Shown here: positions 7,942 through 17,286 of the stretch, piece after piece
Layout of the letters: each line of letters opens with the position of its first letter
Numbering within the stretch: position 1 is the first letter of the stretch
From: Frankiaceae bacterium
Lineage (GTDB): Bacteria > Actinomycetota > Actinomycetes > JAFAQI01
Reading direction: 5' to 3'
NCBI GenBank assembly: GCA_025929315.1
Contig: JAICMI010000005.1
Coordinates: forward strand, 1 to 44,059
Length of the DNA stretch: 44,059 nucleotides
Program-made: the position numbers and the translations under genes
Notes under the pieces: model-generated
What the model was told of the DNA's origin: nothing
Databases searched by the model: none
The model's input: the letters and a program-made list of their open reading frames with translations, nothing else

Positions 7942-8745
7942 GTGACCGTGACCGAGCCGATGCTCGCCGGTGGGGTGGCCGTGGTCACGGGCGGCGGCTC
8001 CGGGATCGGCAGGGCGACCTGCTTGCGGTTCGCTGCCCACGGCGCCTCGGTGGCGGTGCTGGACGTCGATGGGGCGGCGGCCTCGTCGGTGGCGACCGAG
8101 GCCGGCGGTCGGGCCTACCAGGTTGACGTGACGGACTTTGACGCGCTGACAGCGGTCGTCGACTCGGTGAGCGCTGACCTCGGGACGCCGACGATCCTGT
8201 TCAACAACGCCGGCGGCAGCGGCATCGCCCGACTCGGTGATCTGGACGTCGCGGAGTGGAACCGGTTGGTCGCGCTCAACCTCTCGTCCGTCTTTCACGG
8301 CATCAAGCTGCTGGCGCCGCGAATGGCCGCGGCCGGTCGCGGCTGCATCGTCAACACCGCCTCGATCAGCGGGGTCCGGCCGGCGACCGGCGAGGGGCCT
8401 TATGCGGCGTCGAAAGCCGGTGTCGCCGCACTCACGGCAACAGCAGCTCTGGAATACGCGCCGTTCGTCCGGGTCAACGCCGTCTCGCCCGGCGCCGTAC
8501 ACACGAAGATGACCGACCCTCTGCTGTCCGGGGTCGCGGGTGCGAAGGAGTGGTGGACGGCGAAGACTCCCCTGGACCGCATCGGTACACCCGAGGACAT
8601 CGCCGACGTCGTTGTCTTCCTCTGCTCGCCGATGGCACGGTTCGTGACCGGGCAGAACATCGTGGTGGACGGCGGCATGACGCTGCACGGCTCCGGCGTC
8701 GACGGCCTGCTCGAACGGCTGGAGCGCGGGGTCACCGACGGCTAG
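7942..8745 (+). CDS. Short-chain dehydrogenase/reductase (SDR)
   Basis: NAD(P)-dependent alcohol/ketone oxidoreductase, 267 aa. GTG start at 7942 has GGAGG six bases upstream. Classical SDR motifs in order: TGGGSGIG at 16-23 (cofactor), NNAG at 88-91, Ser141, then Y154-x3-K158 (catalytic), and PGAVHTKM after it. An acidic residue after the second strand (AVLDVDG) argues for NAD+ rather than NADP+. In 3-hydroxyacyl-CoA or hydroxysteroid pathways such enzymes oxidise hydroxyl groups; the substrate is not identifiable here. It stands alone on plus, divergent from the amidohydrolase (65 bases apart) and convergent with the acyl-CoA dehydrogenase. Confidence 0.94.
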   Translation: MTVTEPMLAGGVAVVTGGGSGIGRATCLRFAAHGASVAVLDVDGAAASSVATEAGGRAYQVDVTDFDALTAVVDSVSADLGTPTILFNNAGGSGIARLGDLDVAEWNRLVALNLSSVFHGIKLLAPRMAAAGRGCIVNTASISGVRPATGEGPYAASKAGVAALTATAALEYAPFVRVNAVSPGAVHTKMTDPLLSGVAGAKEWWTAKTPLDRIGTPEDIADVVVFLCSPMARFVTGQNIVVDGGMTLHGSGVDGLLERLERGVTDG

Positions 8746-8840
8746 CGTTGCTCCCCTGTCGGGCAAGGGGATGCCCAGCCCAGGCATCGGTGCGACATTG
8801 CTGCCCATCCGTTGCGCAGCGCAGGCGCACCCATGCCGGG

Positions 8841-8865
8841 TCGGTGGGCAGCGGGGGCCCACCGA
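8841..8865. terminator. Bidirectional hairpin terminator candidate
   Basis: Perfect 9-bp inverted repeat TCGGTGGGC / GCCCACCGA (8841-8849 and 8857-8865) with a 7-base loop, placed between the convergent SDR (ends 8745) and acyl-CoA dehydrogenase (ends 8874) genes. There is no clear T-tract, as is common in actinomycetes. Confidence 0.6.
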
Positions 8866-8873
8866 TGCACGGC

Positions 8874-10976
8874 TTACTTGTAGCCGACGTCGCGGGGGAG
8901 GCCGAGGAGCTGTTCGGCGATGACGTTGCGCTGGACTTCGCTCGTGCCGCCGGCGATGGTCAGGCAGCGGCCGCCGAGGAACCCGCTCACCCAGGTCTTG
9001 GCGTCGTCGCCGGTCTGATGCGTGCCGTCGACACCGAGCAGGTCCATGCCGAGCTCGAGGACCCGCTGCTCGTTCTCGGCACCGAGCAGCTTGCGCACCG
9101 CCGCCTCTGCACCAAGAGCGCCGGACAGCGCCCGCGTCGTACTGCGTAGTCCGAGCAGCACGACCGTCTGCGCCTCGGCGAGCACCGCGCCCAGCCGCTC
9201 GTCGACAAGGTCGTCGGGTGGCATCTTGGCGGTACGACGCAACAGGTCATCGAGGCCGCCACCGAACGACGTCCCCTCACTGATCGACAGTCGCTCGTAG
9301 GCGAGGGTCGACCGGGTGACCGTCCAGCCGCCGTGCAGCTCACCGATCAGGTGGTCAGCCGGCACGAAGACGTCGGTGAGGAACACCTCGTTGAACATCG
9401 CGTCGCCGGTCAGCTCGCGCAGTGGCCGTACGTCGACGCCGGGGGCGCGCATGTCGAGGATGAAGTAGGAGATGCCGCGATGCCGCGGCTGGTCGGGATC
9501 GGTTCGCGCGAGCAGGATGCCGAGGCCGGCGTCAGCCGCCATCGACGTCCAGACCTTCTGGCCCGTGACGATGAAGCCGCCATCCGTCGGGCGCGCAGTT
9601 GTCGTCAGCGCCGCGAGGTCGGAGCCCGCACCCGGCTCCGAGAACAGCTGGCACCACTTGAGCTCGCCCAGGAGTGTCGGCTCAACCCACTGCTTGCGCT
9701 GTTGCTCGGTGCCGTGTTCGAGCAACGTCGGCAGTGCCCACGCGCCGACCTCGAGGTGCGGGCGCTCGATGCCGGCGGCCTTGAGCTCTTCGCTGATCAG
9801 CACTTGCTCGAGCGGGCCCGCGGAGCGCCCGGCAGGCGGCGGCAGGTGCGGCATCAGCCAACCGCCAAGACCGAGTTCACGCCGACGCTGTTTCGGTGCC
9901 AGCTTCGCCAACCGCTCCACCGCCGAGCGCACCTCACGACGCATCGGCTCCGCCTCCGGGGGCAAGGCCAGCGAGTAGCGGCGGCGTACGCCGTCCTTGG
10001 CATGGCGCGCAAGACGCGACCGCCACGTCGACGCTCCGCCGAGCAACGCACGCGTCGTCTGTGCGCGTCGTAGATAGAGGTGAGCGTCGTGCTCCCAGGT
10101 GAAGCCGATGCCGCCGAGGATCTGGATGCAACGCTTGGCGTTGTCGAACGCCGCCTGTGGCGCGATCGCGGCCGCAGTCTCAGCCGCCACCAGCGCCTCC
10201 GCCTGGGAGACCCCGGCATCGGCGGCGACGGCGGCATCCCACGCCGCCGCCCGCGCCTGCTCAGCGGTGACGAGCATGTCGGCGCAGCCGTGCTTCACCG
10301 CTTGGAAGTGTCCGATCGGGTAGCCGAACTGCTCGCGGACCAAGGCATGCCCGACCGCGGTCTCCATGCACCAGCCGGCGATGCCGGCCGCTTCCGCCGC
10401 GAACAACAAGGCCCCGACGGCGTCCACCCGCGCGTCGTCGACACCGATGCGACGATCCGACCGCAGCCGCACCGCCTCGACCGACACCGCCGCCACCCGA
10501 CGGGTGAGGTCGAGACTGTCGAGCCGCTCTACCTGTACGTCGTCCTTCGACAGGAGCCACCACTGGCGGGTGTCCTTGATCACGACCGGCGCCAGCAACC
10601 ACTCGGCGCCCTCGGCGGAGATGACCGGACTCAGCTCGCCCCGGACGACGGCGCCAGAGCCGTCCGCGTCGCCGGTCAGCTCACCGGACCGCCAAGCCAC
10701 CGTGCCGGCCTCCGTCCGGCCGAGCAGCACGCTCAGAAAGGCGGACGGCAGGAAGTTGCCGGGCAGCATCGCCCGTCCCGCCTGCTCGACGACGACCGCC
10801 AGCTCCAGCAGCCCGAAGCCCTCGGCGAGCTCGGCGAGCTCGCGCGTGCCCGGACCCTGCGGCTCCTCAGCACCATCCACTGCGGCGCGCACGACCGCCG
10901 GCGGGCAGTGGCTGGTCAGCCAGCGGGCAGCGACGTCGCGGAGCGCTTCGTGCTCGGCGGTCAGACCGATCGACAC
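8874..10976 (-). CDS. Double-length (fused alpha-beta) acyl-CoA dehydrogenase, FadE34-like
   Basis: FAD enzyme introducing an alpha-beta double bond into an acyl-CoA; 700 aa, twice the usual length, with two acyl-CoA dehydrogenase units in tandem (about 1-335 and 345-700). The first half has REQFGYPIGHFQAVKH and the GGIGFTWEHD motif whose Glu is the likely catalytic base; the second has QLFSEPGAGSDLAAL, GQKVWTSMA and the terminal IAGGTSEVQRN. This layout is that of Mycobacterium FadE34 (ChsE3), which acts on a sterol-derived side-chain CoA; other sterol FadEs are separate alpha2beta2 pairs. GTG start at 10976. It lies opposite the racemase/aldolase block. The steroid link is inference from architecture. 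Confidence 0.92.
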   Translation of the reverse strand: MSIGLTAEHEALRDVAARWLTSHCPPAVVRAAVDGAEEPQGPGTRELAELAEGFGLLELAVVVEQAGRAMLPGNFLPSAFLSVLLGRTEAGTVAWRSGELTGDADGSGAVVRGELSPVISAEGAEWLLAPVVIKDTRQWWLLSKDDVQVERLDSLDLTRRVAAVSVEAVRLRSDRRIGVDDARVDAVGALLFAAEAAGIAGWCMETAVGHALVREQFGYPIGHFQAVKHGCADMLVTAEQARAAAWDAAVAADAGVSQAEALVAAETAAAIAPQAAFDNAKRCIQILGGIGFTWEHDAHLYLRRAQTTRALLGGASTWRSRLARHAKDGVRRRYSLALPPEAEPMRREVRSAVERLAKLAPKQRRRELGLGGWLMPHLPPPAGRSAGPLEQVLISEELKAAGIERPHLEVGAWALPTLLEHGTEQQRKQWVEPTLLGELKWCQLFSEPGAGSDLAALTTTARPTDGGFIVTGQKVWTSMAADAGLGILLARTDPDQPRHRGISYFILDMRAPGVDVRPLRELTGDAMFNEVFLTDVFVPADHLIGELHGGWTVTRSTLAYERLSISEGTSFGGGLDDLLRRTAKMPPDDLVDERLGAVLAEAQTVVLLGLRSTTRALSGALGAEAAVRKLLGAENEQRVLELGMDLLGVDGTHQTGDDAKTWVSGFLGGRCLTIAGGTSEVQRNVIAEQLLGLPRDVGYK

Positions 10977-11020
10977 GCTGTAACCGCCATTCGCGCTACC
11001 GGCATCAGAAGGAGCATCCC

Positions 11021-12313
11021 TTGCGCCGTGGGCCTATCAGAACAATGATTGAAAGTATGCCCGAGATGCTGGCAGATGTCCCCCCGGTCATCAGCGTCGA
11101 CGACCACGTCGTGGAGCCCCCCGACCTGTTCGTGCGCTGGCTCCCGGCCAAGCACCGCGAGGCCGCGCCGCACATCGAGCAGATGCCGTGGGAGTTCTCA
11201 CCCGTTGGACGGCACTGGCCGTTCCGGCCGGCGGCGGACGGCCCGATCACCGACTTCTGGGCCTACGAAGACCTGCGCGTGGTGATCTGCGGCGCCACGG
11301 CCTGTGCCGGCGTACCCATCCCCGAGCGGTCACGCGACCCGGTCACGTTCGCCCAGATGCGGCCGGGTTACTACTCGGTGCCGGAGCGGCTCGCGGACAT
11401 GGACATCAACAACGTCGAGCGATCGCTGTGCTTCCCGACGTTCCCGCGATTCTGCGGGCAGACGTTCCTCGAGGCGCACGACAAGGACCTCGCAGCCGCA
11501 TGTGTCGTCGCCTACAACGACTGGATGGTCGACGAGTGGTGCGGTCCGAGCGGCGGCCGGCTGATCCCGCTCTGCCTGATCCCGCTCTGGGACCCGCAGG
11601 CAGCCGCTGCAGAGATCAGGCGCAACGCCGCGCGTGGCGTCAGAGCGGTGAGCTTCTCAGAGATGCCGTCCAACCTCGGCTTGCCGAGCATTCACGACGC
11701 AAACCGCTACTGGGACCCGGTCTTCCAGGCGTGCGATGAGACCGGCACGGTCATCTGCATGCACATCGGATCCTCGTCAGGCTTCAACACGACGTCAGCT
11801 GATGCGCCGGCCAGTGTGATGATCGCGCTCACCAACATGAACAGCCAGATGTCGATGGCCGACTGGTTGCTGTCCGGCGTGCTCGCGCGCTTCCCGCAGC
11901 TGAAGATTGCGTTCTCGGAGAGCCAGATCGGCTGGATGCCCTTCATGTTCGAACGGGTCGACAACATCTTCAACAAGGGATCAGGCACGGCGATGCTCGA
12001 CCCGGTCATCACGAAGCCCCCGAGTGATTACGTTCCCGGGCGCGTCTACGGCTGCTTCTTCGAGGACGACTTCGGCCTCAAGGCGCGCGACAGCATCGGC
12101 ATCGATCAGATCACGTTCGAAACCGACTATCCGCACCAGGACACGACCTGGCCGGACACGATGGCCTACGCGCAGCGCGCGATGGCCGGCCTGACCGAAG
12201 AAGAGATCTACAAGATCGCCCGCGGCAACGCCATCACGATGCTCGACCTGCCGGAGAACATCCCCGGGCAGATGAACGTCCCGCTCCCCCAGACGGTTGG
12301 AGCCTCCGCATGA
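11021..12313 (+). CDS. Amidohydrolase_2 family metal-dependent hydrolase (VDDHVVEPPD subtype)
   Basis: 430 aa from TTG 11021, chosen because AAGGAG lies six bases before it; ATG 11045 is the alternative and has no clear ribosome site. Metal motif D27-D28-H29 with E32 in ISVDDHVVEPPDLF, then CMHIGSSS, FSESQIGWMPFMFER and ETDYPHQDTTWPD: the complete set of this subtype, with the invariant late Asp. Two paralogues of the same subtype lie at 17287 and 25755. It overlaps the aldolase-like gene by 4 bp, so the two are coupled. Divergent from FadE with only 44 bases between, so both promoters must be compact. Reaction type (hydrolysis or decarboxylation) not determinable. Confidence 0.9.
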   Translation: MRRGPIRTMIESMPEMLADVPPVISVDDHVVEPPDLFVRWLPAKHREAAPHIEQMPWEFSPVGRHWPFRPAADGPITDFWAYEDLRVVICGATACAGVPIPERSRDPVTFAQMRPGYYSVPERLADMDINNVERSLCFPTFPRFCGQTFLEAHDKDLAAACVVAYNDWMVDEWCGPSGGRLIPLCLIPLWDPQAAAAEIRRNAARGVRAVSFSEMPSNLGLPSIHDANRYWDPVFQACDETGTVICMHIGSSSGFNTTSADAPASVMIALTNMNSQMSMADWLLSGVLARFPQLKIAFSESQIGWMPFMFERVDNIFNKGSGTAMLDPVITKPPSDYVPGRVYGCFFEDDFGLKARDSIGIDQITFETDYPHQDTTWPDTMAYAQRAMAGLTEEEIYKIARGNAITMLDLPENIPGQMNVPLPQTVGASA

Positions 12314-13032
12314 ATCCGGTCGCACCCGCGCTGCCCGAGCTCACACCGGCCCAAGAGCTCGCGCTGCTCGCGCGCATGCTGCACCGAGAGGGCTACGACG
12401 ACCATCTCGCCGGTCACATCACCTACAAGCAGCCCGACGGCACCTTCCTGGTCAACCCCTTCGGCCTGACCTGGGACGAGCTCCGCGCGAGCGATGTCAT
12501 GCACATGGATGCCGAGGGCAAGCAGCTCGACGGTCCGTGGACCATCACGCCGGCCATCACCTTGCACGTCGAGCTGCATCGCGCGCGGCATGATGTCGGC
12601 GTCGCCGTGCACAACCACCCGCGTTGGGCGACGATCTACGCCGACCTGCAGCGCTCGCCCGAGGTCTACGACCAGACGAGCGCGCAGTATCCGGGCAAGG
12701 TTGCGGTGTTCGACGACTACTCCGGCTCGGTTGACCAGGTCGAGAACGCCCGCGCCGCTGTCGAGTCGATCGGCGACGCCAACGTCGCGCTCCTCGCCAA
12801 CCACGGCATCCTCGTGATGGCGCCGACACCGGCGATCGCGTTGCTGTGGTCCTCGTCGTTCGAGTGGCGCTGCCGGCAGGCTTGGCACGTCGAGGCGGTC
12901 GGCAAGGGCGTGCCACTGCGGCCCGAGGTGCAGGAGTCCTTCGGGGCCTACTTCGTCGACAGCCCGTTCCCCGGATTGTTCGAGGCGATGGCGAGGCGCG
13001 AGATCCGCGCCGATGCGACGGTCCTCGACTGA
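12310..13032 (+). CDS. Class II aldolase/adducin-family protein
   Basis: 240 aa; ATG overlaps the amidohydrolase stop (ATGA). The fold is recognisable by H101-N-H103 in VAVHNHPRW and H165 in LLANHGILV, the three zinc ligands of class II aldolases. The position four residues before the conserved LH, where fuculose-phosphate-type aldolases have the catalytic Glu, reads Ala (PAITLH), as in the adducin-like branch, so an ordinary sugar-phosphate aldol reaction is doubtful. Coupling to an amidohydrolase suggests successive steps on the same compound, perhaps a decarboxylation or retro-aldol. Ends six bases before the convergent racemase gene. Confidence 0.9.
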   Translation: MNPVAPALPELTPAQELALLARMLHREGYDDHLAGHITYKQPDGTFLVNPFGLTWDELRASDVMHMDAEGKQLDGPWTITPAITLHVELHRARHDVGVAVHNHPRWATIYADLQRSPEVYDQTSAQYPGKVAVFDDYSGSVDQVENARAAVESIGDANVALLANHGILVMAPTPAIALLWSSSFEWRCRQAWHVEAVGKGVPLRPEVQESFGAYFVDSPFPGLFEAMARREIRADATVLD

Positions 13033-13038
13033 GCCTTG

Positions 13039-14103
13039 CTAGAGACCCCACCCGGCGAGTGCGTCGGGCGCCCCGGCCGCGGGCGGCAGCTCGGCCGGAG
13101 TGCGCGAGAACCGCGGCGCGACGTTAGGGCGCATGACGCCCTCGTGCTCGGTCATGGCGTCCCTTGCCCGGACGTGCGGATGATGCGGCGCTTCGGACAT
13201 GCGCAGCACTGGCGTGACGCAAGCCGGCCGGTCGGCGAACAGCGCCGCCCATTCGTCGCGCGCCTTGGTGATGAACACCTCCTGCATCCGCTTGCGCAGC
13301 TCACCCCACCGGGACGCGTCGCTGCGGGGCGGGGCGTCCTGGATGCCGAGACCGTCGACAACCTGCTGCCAGAACTGCTCCTCGATCGCACCGACCGCGA
13401 CGTACTCACCGTCGGCGCACTCGTAGGTGTCGTAGTAGGGCGCCCCGCCGTCAAGCAGGTTGCTGCCCCGGTCGTCCGACCAGCCGCCGTTGGCCCGCAT
13501 GCTCCAGAACATCGTCATCAGCGACGCGACGCCGTCGACCATCGCGACATCGACGACCTGCCCCTTGCCACTCGTCGTGCGCTCCAGCAACGCAGCAAGG
13601 ATGCCGGTCAGGCAGAACATCGCGCCGCCGCCGAAATCGGCGACGAGGTTGAGCGGCGGCACCGGCTTGCGGCCCGGCTCACCGATGGCAGCGATCGCAC
13701 CAACGATGCCGGCGTAGTTGATGTCGTGCCCGACCTTGTCGGCGAGCGGGCCGTCCTGGCCCCAGCCGGTCATGCGTGCGTAGACGAGGCGCGGGTTCTT
13801 CGCCAGGCAGTCGTCGGGTCCGATGCCCAACCGCTCGGCGACGCCGGGACGAAAGCCTTCGATGAGGACGTCCGCCCGCTCGACGAGCTGCAGCACCTGC
13901 GCCACGTCGTCGGCGTTCTTGAGGTCGAGCGTCAGCGTCGGACGGCCGTCCGCGAGCAGGTCGGGGTTGCCGACGCGCGAGCCGCCGGGTCGGTCGACGC
14001 GCAACACATCGGCGCCGAGCTGCGACAGGAGCATGCACGTGTACGGCGCCGGCCCGATGCCGGCCAGTTCGAGAACGCGCACACCATCAAGCGGTCCAGG
14101 CAT
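13039..14103 (-). CDS. mcr: Alpha-methylacyl-CoA racemase (CaiB/BaiF family)
   Basis: Interconverts 2R- and 2S-methylacyl-CoA so that branched side chains (sterol, pristanic) can enter beta-oxidation. 354 aa from ATG 14103 (MPGPLDGVRVLELAGIGP). With this start the residues H126 (in GHDINY), D156 (in LVADFGGG) and E241 fall at exactly the positions of the catalytic residues reported for Mycobacterium tuberculosis MCR, strong support for both identity and start. An upstream in-frame ATG at 14157 would spoil this. Divergent from the sulfatase with 28 bases between. Distinct from the second CaiB protein at 41310, which lacks these racemase motifs. Confidence 0.93.
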   Translation of the reverse strand: MPGPLDGVRVLELAGIGPAPYTCMLLSQLGADVLRVDRPGGSRVGNPDLLADGRPTLTLDLKNADDVAQVLQLVERADVLIEGFRPGVAERLGIGPDDCLAKNPRLVYARMTGWGQDGPLADKVGHDINYAGIVGAIAAIGEPGRKPVPPLNLVADFGGGAMFCLTGILAALLERTTSGKGQVVDVAMVDGVASLMTMFWSMRANGGWSDDRGSNLLDGGAPYYDTYECADGEYVAVGAIEEQFWQQVVDGLGIQDAPPRSDASRWGELRKRMQEVFITKARDEWAALFADRPACVTPVLRMSEAPHHPHVRARDAMTEHEGVMRPNVAPRFSRTPAELPPAAGAPDALAGWGL

Positions 14104-14131
14104 GGCCGCGACATTAGTCGACGGGGGTCCG

Positions 14132-16402
14132 ATGGAACCGGGTGAGTTCCGCGGCACGCGCGGTCGCTACCACCACGAGTCGACGCCGTGGTGGCCCGAG
14201 CCTGTGCGCCCGCCTGCCGGGGCACCCAACATCGTGCTCGTCGTCCTCGACGACGTCGGCTTTGCGCAGCTCGGCTGCTTCGGCTCCGACATCGAGACCC
14301 CGACCATCAACGCGCTGGCGGCCGGCGGCCTGCGCTACACCAACTTCCACACCACTGCGCTGTGCTCCCCCACTCGTGCTGCGCTGCTGACGGGTCGCAA
14401 CCACCACGCCAACGGGATGGGCCGGGTGTCGGAGCTCGCGACCGGCTTTCCGGGCTACGACGGCCGCATCCCACGCGCCAACGCGATGCTTCCCGCTGTG
14501 CTCGTGCCCGCCGGCTATGCCGCTTGGGCCGTCGGCAAGTGGCACCTGACACCCGAAGACGAGACACATCTGGGCGCGTCGCGAGCACGATGGCCGCTCG
14601 GTAGCGGCTTCGAGCGGTTCTACGGATTCTTCGAAGGTGAGACGCACCAGCTCGCCCCGTCCCTGGTGCATGACAACCATCGGGTCAACCCGCCGGCGTC
14701 GTACGACAGCGGCTATCACCTCACCGACGATCTGGTGGACCATTCGATCGAGTTCGTCCGGGACCTCCGCGCCGTCGACCCGGACAAGCCGTTCTTCCTT
14801 TACCTGGCTACCGGCGCGTGCCATTCGCCGCACCAGCCACCACCTCATCACCTCGCGCGCTACCGCGGGAAGTTCGACGAGGGCTGGGACGTCTGGCGGG
14901 AGCGCACCTTCGCGCGGCAGCTGGCCGCGGGGCTGTTGCCGCCTACGACAGAGCTTTCACGGCGACCGGACTGGGTGCCCGCCTGGGCCGATCTCGATGA
15001 CGACGACAAGCGTGTCTACGCGCGTTACATGGAGGCCTTCGCCGGGTTCCTGACGCACACCGACGAGCAGCTCGGGCGCCTGGTCGACTCATTGCGGCAG
15101 AGCGGGGACCTCGACAACACGTTGCTGACGGTGCTGTCCGACAACGGCGCCAGCAGCGAGGGAGGACCGACCGGTTCGCTCAACGACGTTCGCATCTGGA
15201 ACGGCGCCCGCACCACACGTGAGGAGCAGCTCGCGCGGATCGACGAGATCGGCGGACCGTGGTGCCACAACAACTACCCGTGGGGTTGGACGGTCGCCGG
15301 CAACACACCGTTCCGACGGTGGAAGCGGGAGGTGCACGAAGGCGGTGTCGCCGACCCACTCGTGGTGCACTGGCCGGCGGGCATCGCCGGGCGCGACGAG
15401 CTGCGCCATCAGTACGTGCACGCTGTTGACATCGCCCCGACGTTCCTCGACGTCGCCGGCACGCCGATGCCCGAGGTGGTCGACGGCGTCGCGCAGCGGC
15501 CGGTGGACGGCGCGAGCATCGCAGCCACCTTCGCCGACGAGTCGGCGCCCGCGGCGCGCACGACGCAGTACTACGAGATGTTCGGCTGCCGTGCTCTGTA
15601 CGACGACGGCTGGAAGGCCGTCACCTATCACCCGATCCAGTCGGACTCGCCCGGTCTTGATGCCGCCGAGTGGGAGCTCTACGACGTCCGCGTCGACCCG
15701 AGCGAGTGTCACGACCTCGCCGCGTCCGAGCCGGAGCGGCTCGCGGCGATGGTCCGGAAGTGGTGGACCGAGGCCGAACGCAACGAGGTGCTGCCGATCG
15801 ACAACCGGCCGTTCTCCGCGTTCGTCTTCGAACGGCCGACGTCGCTGCCACAGCGCTCCTCCTACACCTACTATCCGGGCGCGCTCGCGATCCCCGAGCC
15901 GGCAGCGGTCAACGTGCGCAACCGGTCGCACCGCATCGCGGCTCACGTCCTCGTCGGCGAGGAGCCGCCCCAAGGTGTCCTGATCGCGCTCGGCAACCGC
16001 CTCGGCGGCTGGACGTTCTTCGTACAGAGCGGGCGTCTGCACTACGCGCACAACTACGTCGGACTGACAGAGACACGTATCTCCGCGGACCTCGACCTGA
16101 CCCCCGGCTGGCACACGCTGGGCTTCGCTTTTACGAAGACGGGCGAGCATCACGGGATCGGGGCATTGCTCGTGGACGGCGCAGAGATCGGTCGCGGCGA
16201 CCTGCCGCACTTCACGCCGGTGCGGTTCTCGCTGCACGGTGCAGGGCTGAGCTGCGGCCGCGATGTGGGACTTCCGGTGTCCAATGCCTACGACGACGAG
16301 TTCCCGTTCACCGCCACGTTGAAGCGCGTCGTCGTCGAGGTCGACGGCCCGGAGATCGTTGACGCGGAGGAAGAAGCAGCCGGTGCGATCGCTCAGCAAT
16401 AG
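14132..16402 (+). CDS. Type I (formylglycine) arylsulfatase
   Basis: Hydrolyses a sulfate ester; 756 aa from ATG 14132 with GGGGG about five bases upstream. Metal Asp pair D40-D41 in VVLDDVG, then C78-S-P-T-R82, the signature converted to formylglycine; later SDNGASSEGG and a KREVHEGG segment complete the active site. The C-terminal 170 or so residues form an extra beta-rich region, so length matches the long mycobacterial AtsA/AtsD group rather than short sulfatases. No signal peptide, so likely cytoplasmic. Heads the five-gene plus-strand run ending at 21307. A formylglycine-generating enzyme must be encoded elsewhere. Confidence 0.95.
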   Translation: MEPGEFRGTRGRYHHESTPWWPEPVRPPAGAPNIVLVVLDDVGFAQLGCFGSDIETPTINALAAGGLRYTNFHTTALCSPTRAALLTGRNHHANGMGRVSELATGFPGYDGRIPRANAMLPAVLVPAGYAAWAVGKWHLTPEDETHLGASRARWPLGSGFERFYGFFEGETHQLAPSLVHDNHRVNPPASYDSGYHLTDDLVDHSIEFVRDLRAVDPDKPFFLYLATGACHSPHQPPPHHLARYRGKFDEGWDVWRERTFARQLAAGLLPPTTELSRRPDWVPAWADLDDDDKRVYARYMEAFAGFLTHTDEQLGRLVDSLRQSGDLDNTLLTVLSDNGASSEGGPTGSLNDVRIWNGARTTREEQLARIDEIGGPWCHNNYPWGWTVAGNTPFRRWKREVHEGGVADPLVVHWPAGIAGRDELRHQYVHAVDIAPTFLDVAGTPMPEVVDGVAQRPVDGASIAATFADESAPAARTTQYYEMFGCRALYDDGWKAVTYHPIQSDSPGLDAAEWELYDVRVDPSECHDLAASEPERLAAMVRKWWTEAERNEVLPIDNRPFSAFVFERPTSLPQRSSYTYYPGALAIPEPAAVNVRNRSHRIAAHVLVGEEPPQGVLIALGNRLGGWTFFVQSGRLHYAHNYVGLTETRISADLDLTPGWHTLGFAFTKTGEHHGIGALLVDGAEIGRGDLPHFTPVRFSLHGAGLSCGRDVGLPVSNAYDDEFPFTATLKRVVVEVDGPEIVDAEEEAAGAIAQQ

Positions 16403-16429
16403 GAACCGAGCAACGAGAGAGGACATGCC

Positions 16430-17266
16430 GTGAAGATCGGCGTGACGTTTGCCCGGCTCCGACCAGCGCTGTGGGTCGAGACGGCCGAGCTGTGCGACGC
16501 GCTCGGCTACGAGTCGGTCTGGCTGCCCGAGCATCTTGTGCTGCCGGTGCATCAGTCCGGCAGTCCCTATGCCGGCGTCGACCATCCGCCGGTGCGCGCC
16601 GACGCACCCGTGTTCGACGTGTTCACGATGCTCGCGTTCTTCGCCGCGCGGACCGAGCGCATCAGACTAGGCACCAACGTCTACAACATCGGGTTGCGGC
16701 ACCCGTTCGTCACGGCCCGCGCAGTCGCGACGCTCGACATGCTGTCCGGCGGCCGGGTCGAGCTCGGCGTCGGCGCGAGCTGGCTCGCGGAAGAGTGGGA
16801 CGCGACCGGGCTCGACTTCGCGACCCGCGGCGGCCGGGTGGACGAGGCACTCGACGTTTGCAAACGACTCTGGACCGAGCCGGAGATCGAGCACAAGGGC
16901 GAGCACTTCGCATTCGCCCCCGTCGCGTTCGAGCCGAAGCCGGTCCAGGCCGGCGGCCCACCGATCTCAGTCGGGGGCGACGCGCAGCCGGCGCTGCGTC
17001 GAGCGGCGTTGCGAGGCGACGGCTGGATCCCGATGAACACACCCGTCGGTGGTCTCGCGGCCGCCCGCGCCGAGATCGCGGCGATGCGCTCCGAGGCCGG
17101 CCGCGACGGCGAGTTCACCGTGACCGTCATGGGTGCACTGAGCTCACCCGAAGACGTCGAGGCATACGAGCGCGCCGGCGTCGATCGGCTGGTCGTGTTC
17201 CCGTGGCGCCGATCGGACGAAGCCGCTGACGGCCTGAAGCAGTTCGCCGAAACGTTCCTGCCTTGA
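16430..17266 (+). CDS. LLM-class (luciferase-like) F420-dependent oxidoreductase
   Basis: 278 aa; GTG start at 16430 with AGAGGA six bases before it. Sequence is that of the luciferase-like TIM barrel: MKIGVTFA, WLPEHL, RIRLGTNV, VATLDMLSGGRVELGVGASWL, and PPISVGGDAQPALRRAALRGDGW. The absence of flavin-reductase partners and the family tendency of such actinomycete proteins favour F420 over FMN, but the cofactor is inferred. Follows the sulfatase by 27 bases and overlaps or abuts the next gene, so it is in the same operon. Probable role is redox change on the same substrate. Confidence 0.93.
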   Translation: MKIGVTFARLRPALWVETAELCDALGYESVWLPEHLVLPVHQSGSPYAGVDHPPVRADAPVFDVFTMLAFFAARTERIRLGTNVYNIGLRHPFVTARAVATLDMLSGGRVELGVGASWLAEEWDATGLDFATRGGRVDEALDVCKRLWTEPEIEHKGEHFAFAPVAFEPKPVQAGGPPISVGGDAQPALRRAALRGDGWIPMNTPVGGLAAARAEIAAMRSEAGRDGEFTVTVMGALSSPEDVEAYERAGVDRLVVFPWRRSDEAADGLKQFAETFLP

Positions 17267-17286
17267 CCGTGAGAGAGGTGCGCGAC

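Noticed and set aside
13039-14157. Longer start (14157) for the racemase
   Set aside because: It overlaps the sulfatase start on the other strand and shifts the catalytic residues from the exact MCR positions 126/156/241.
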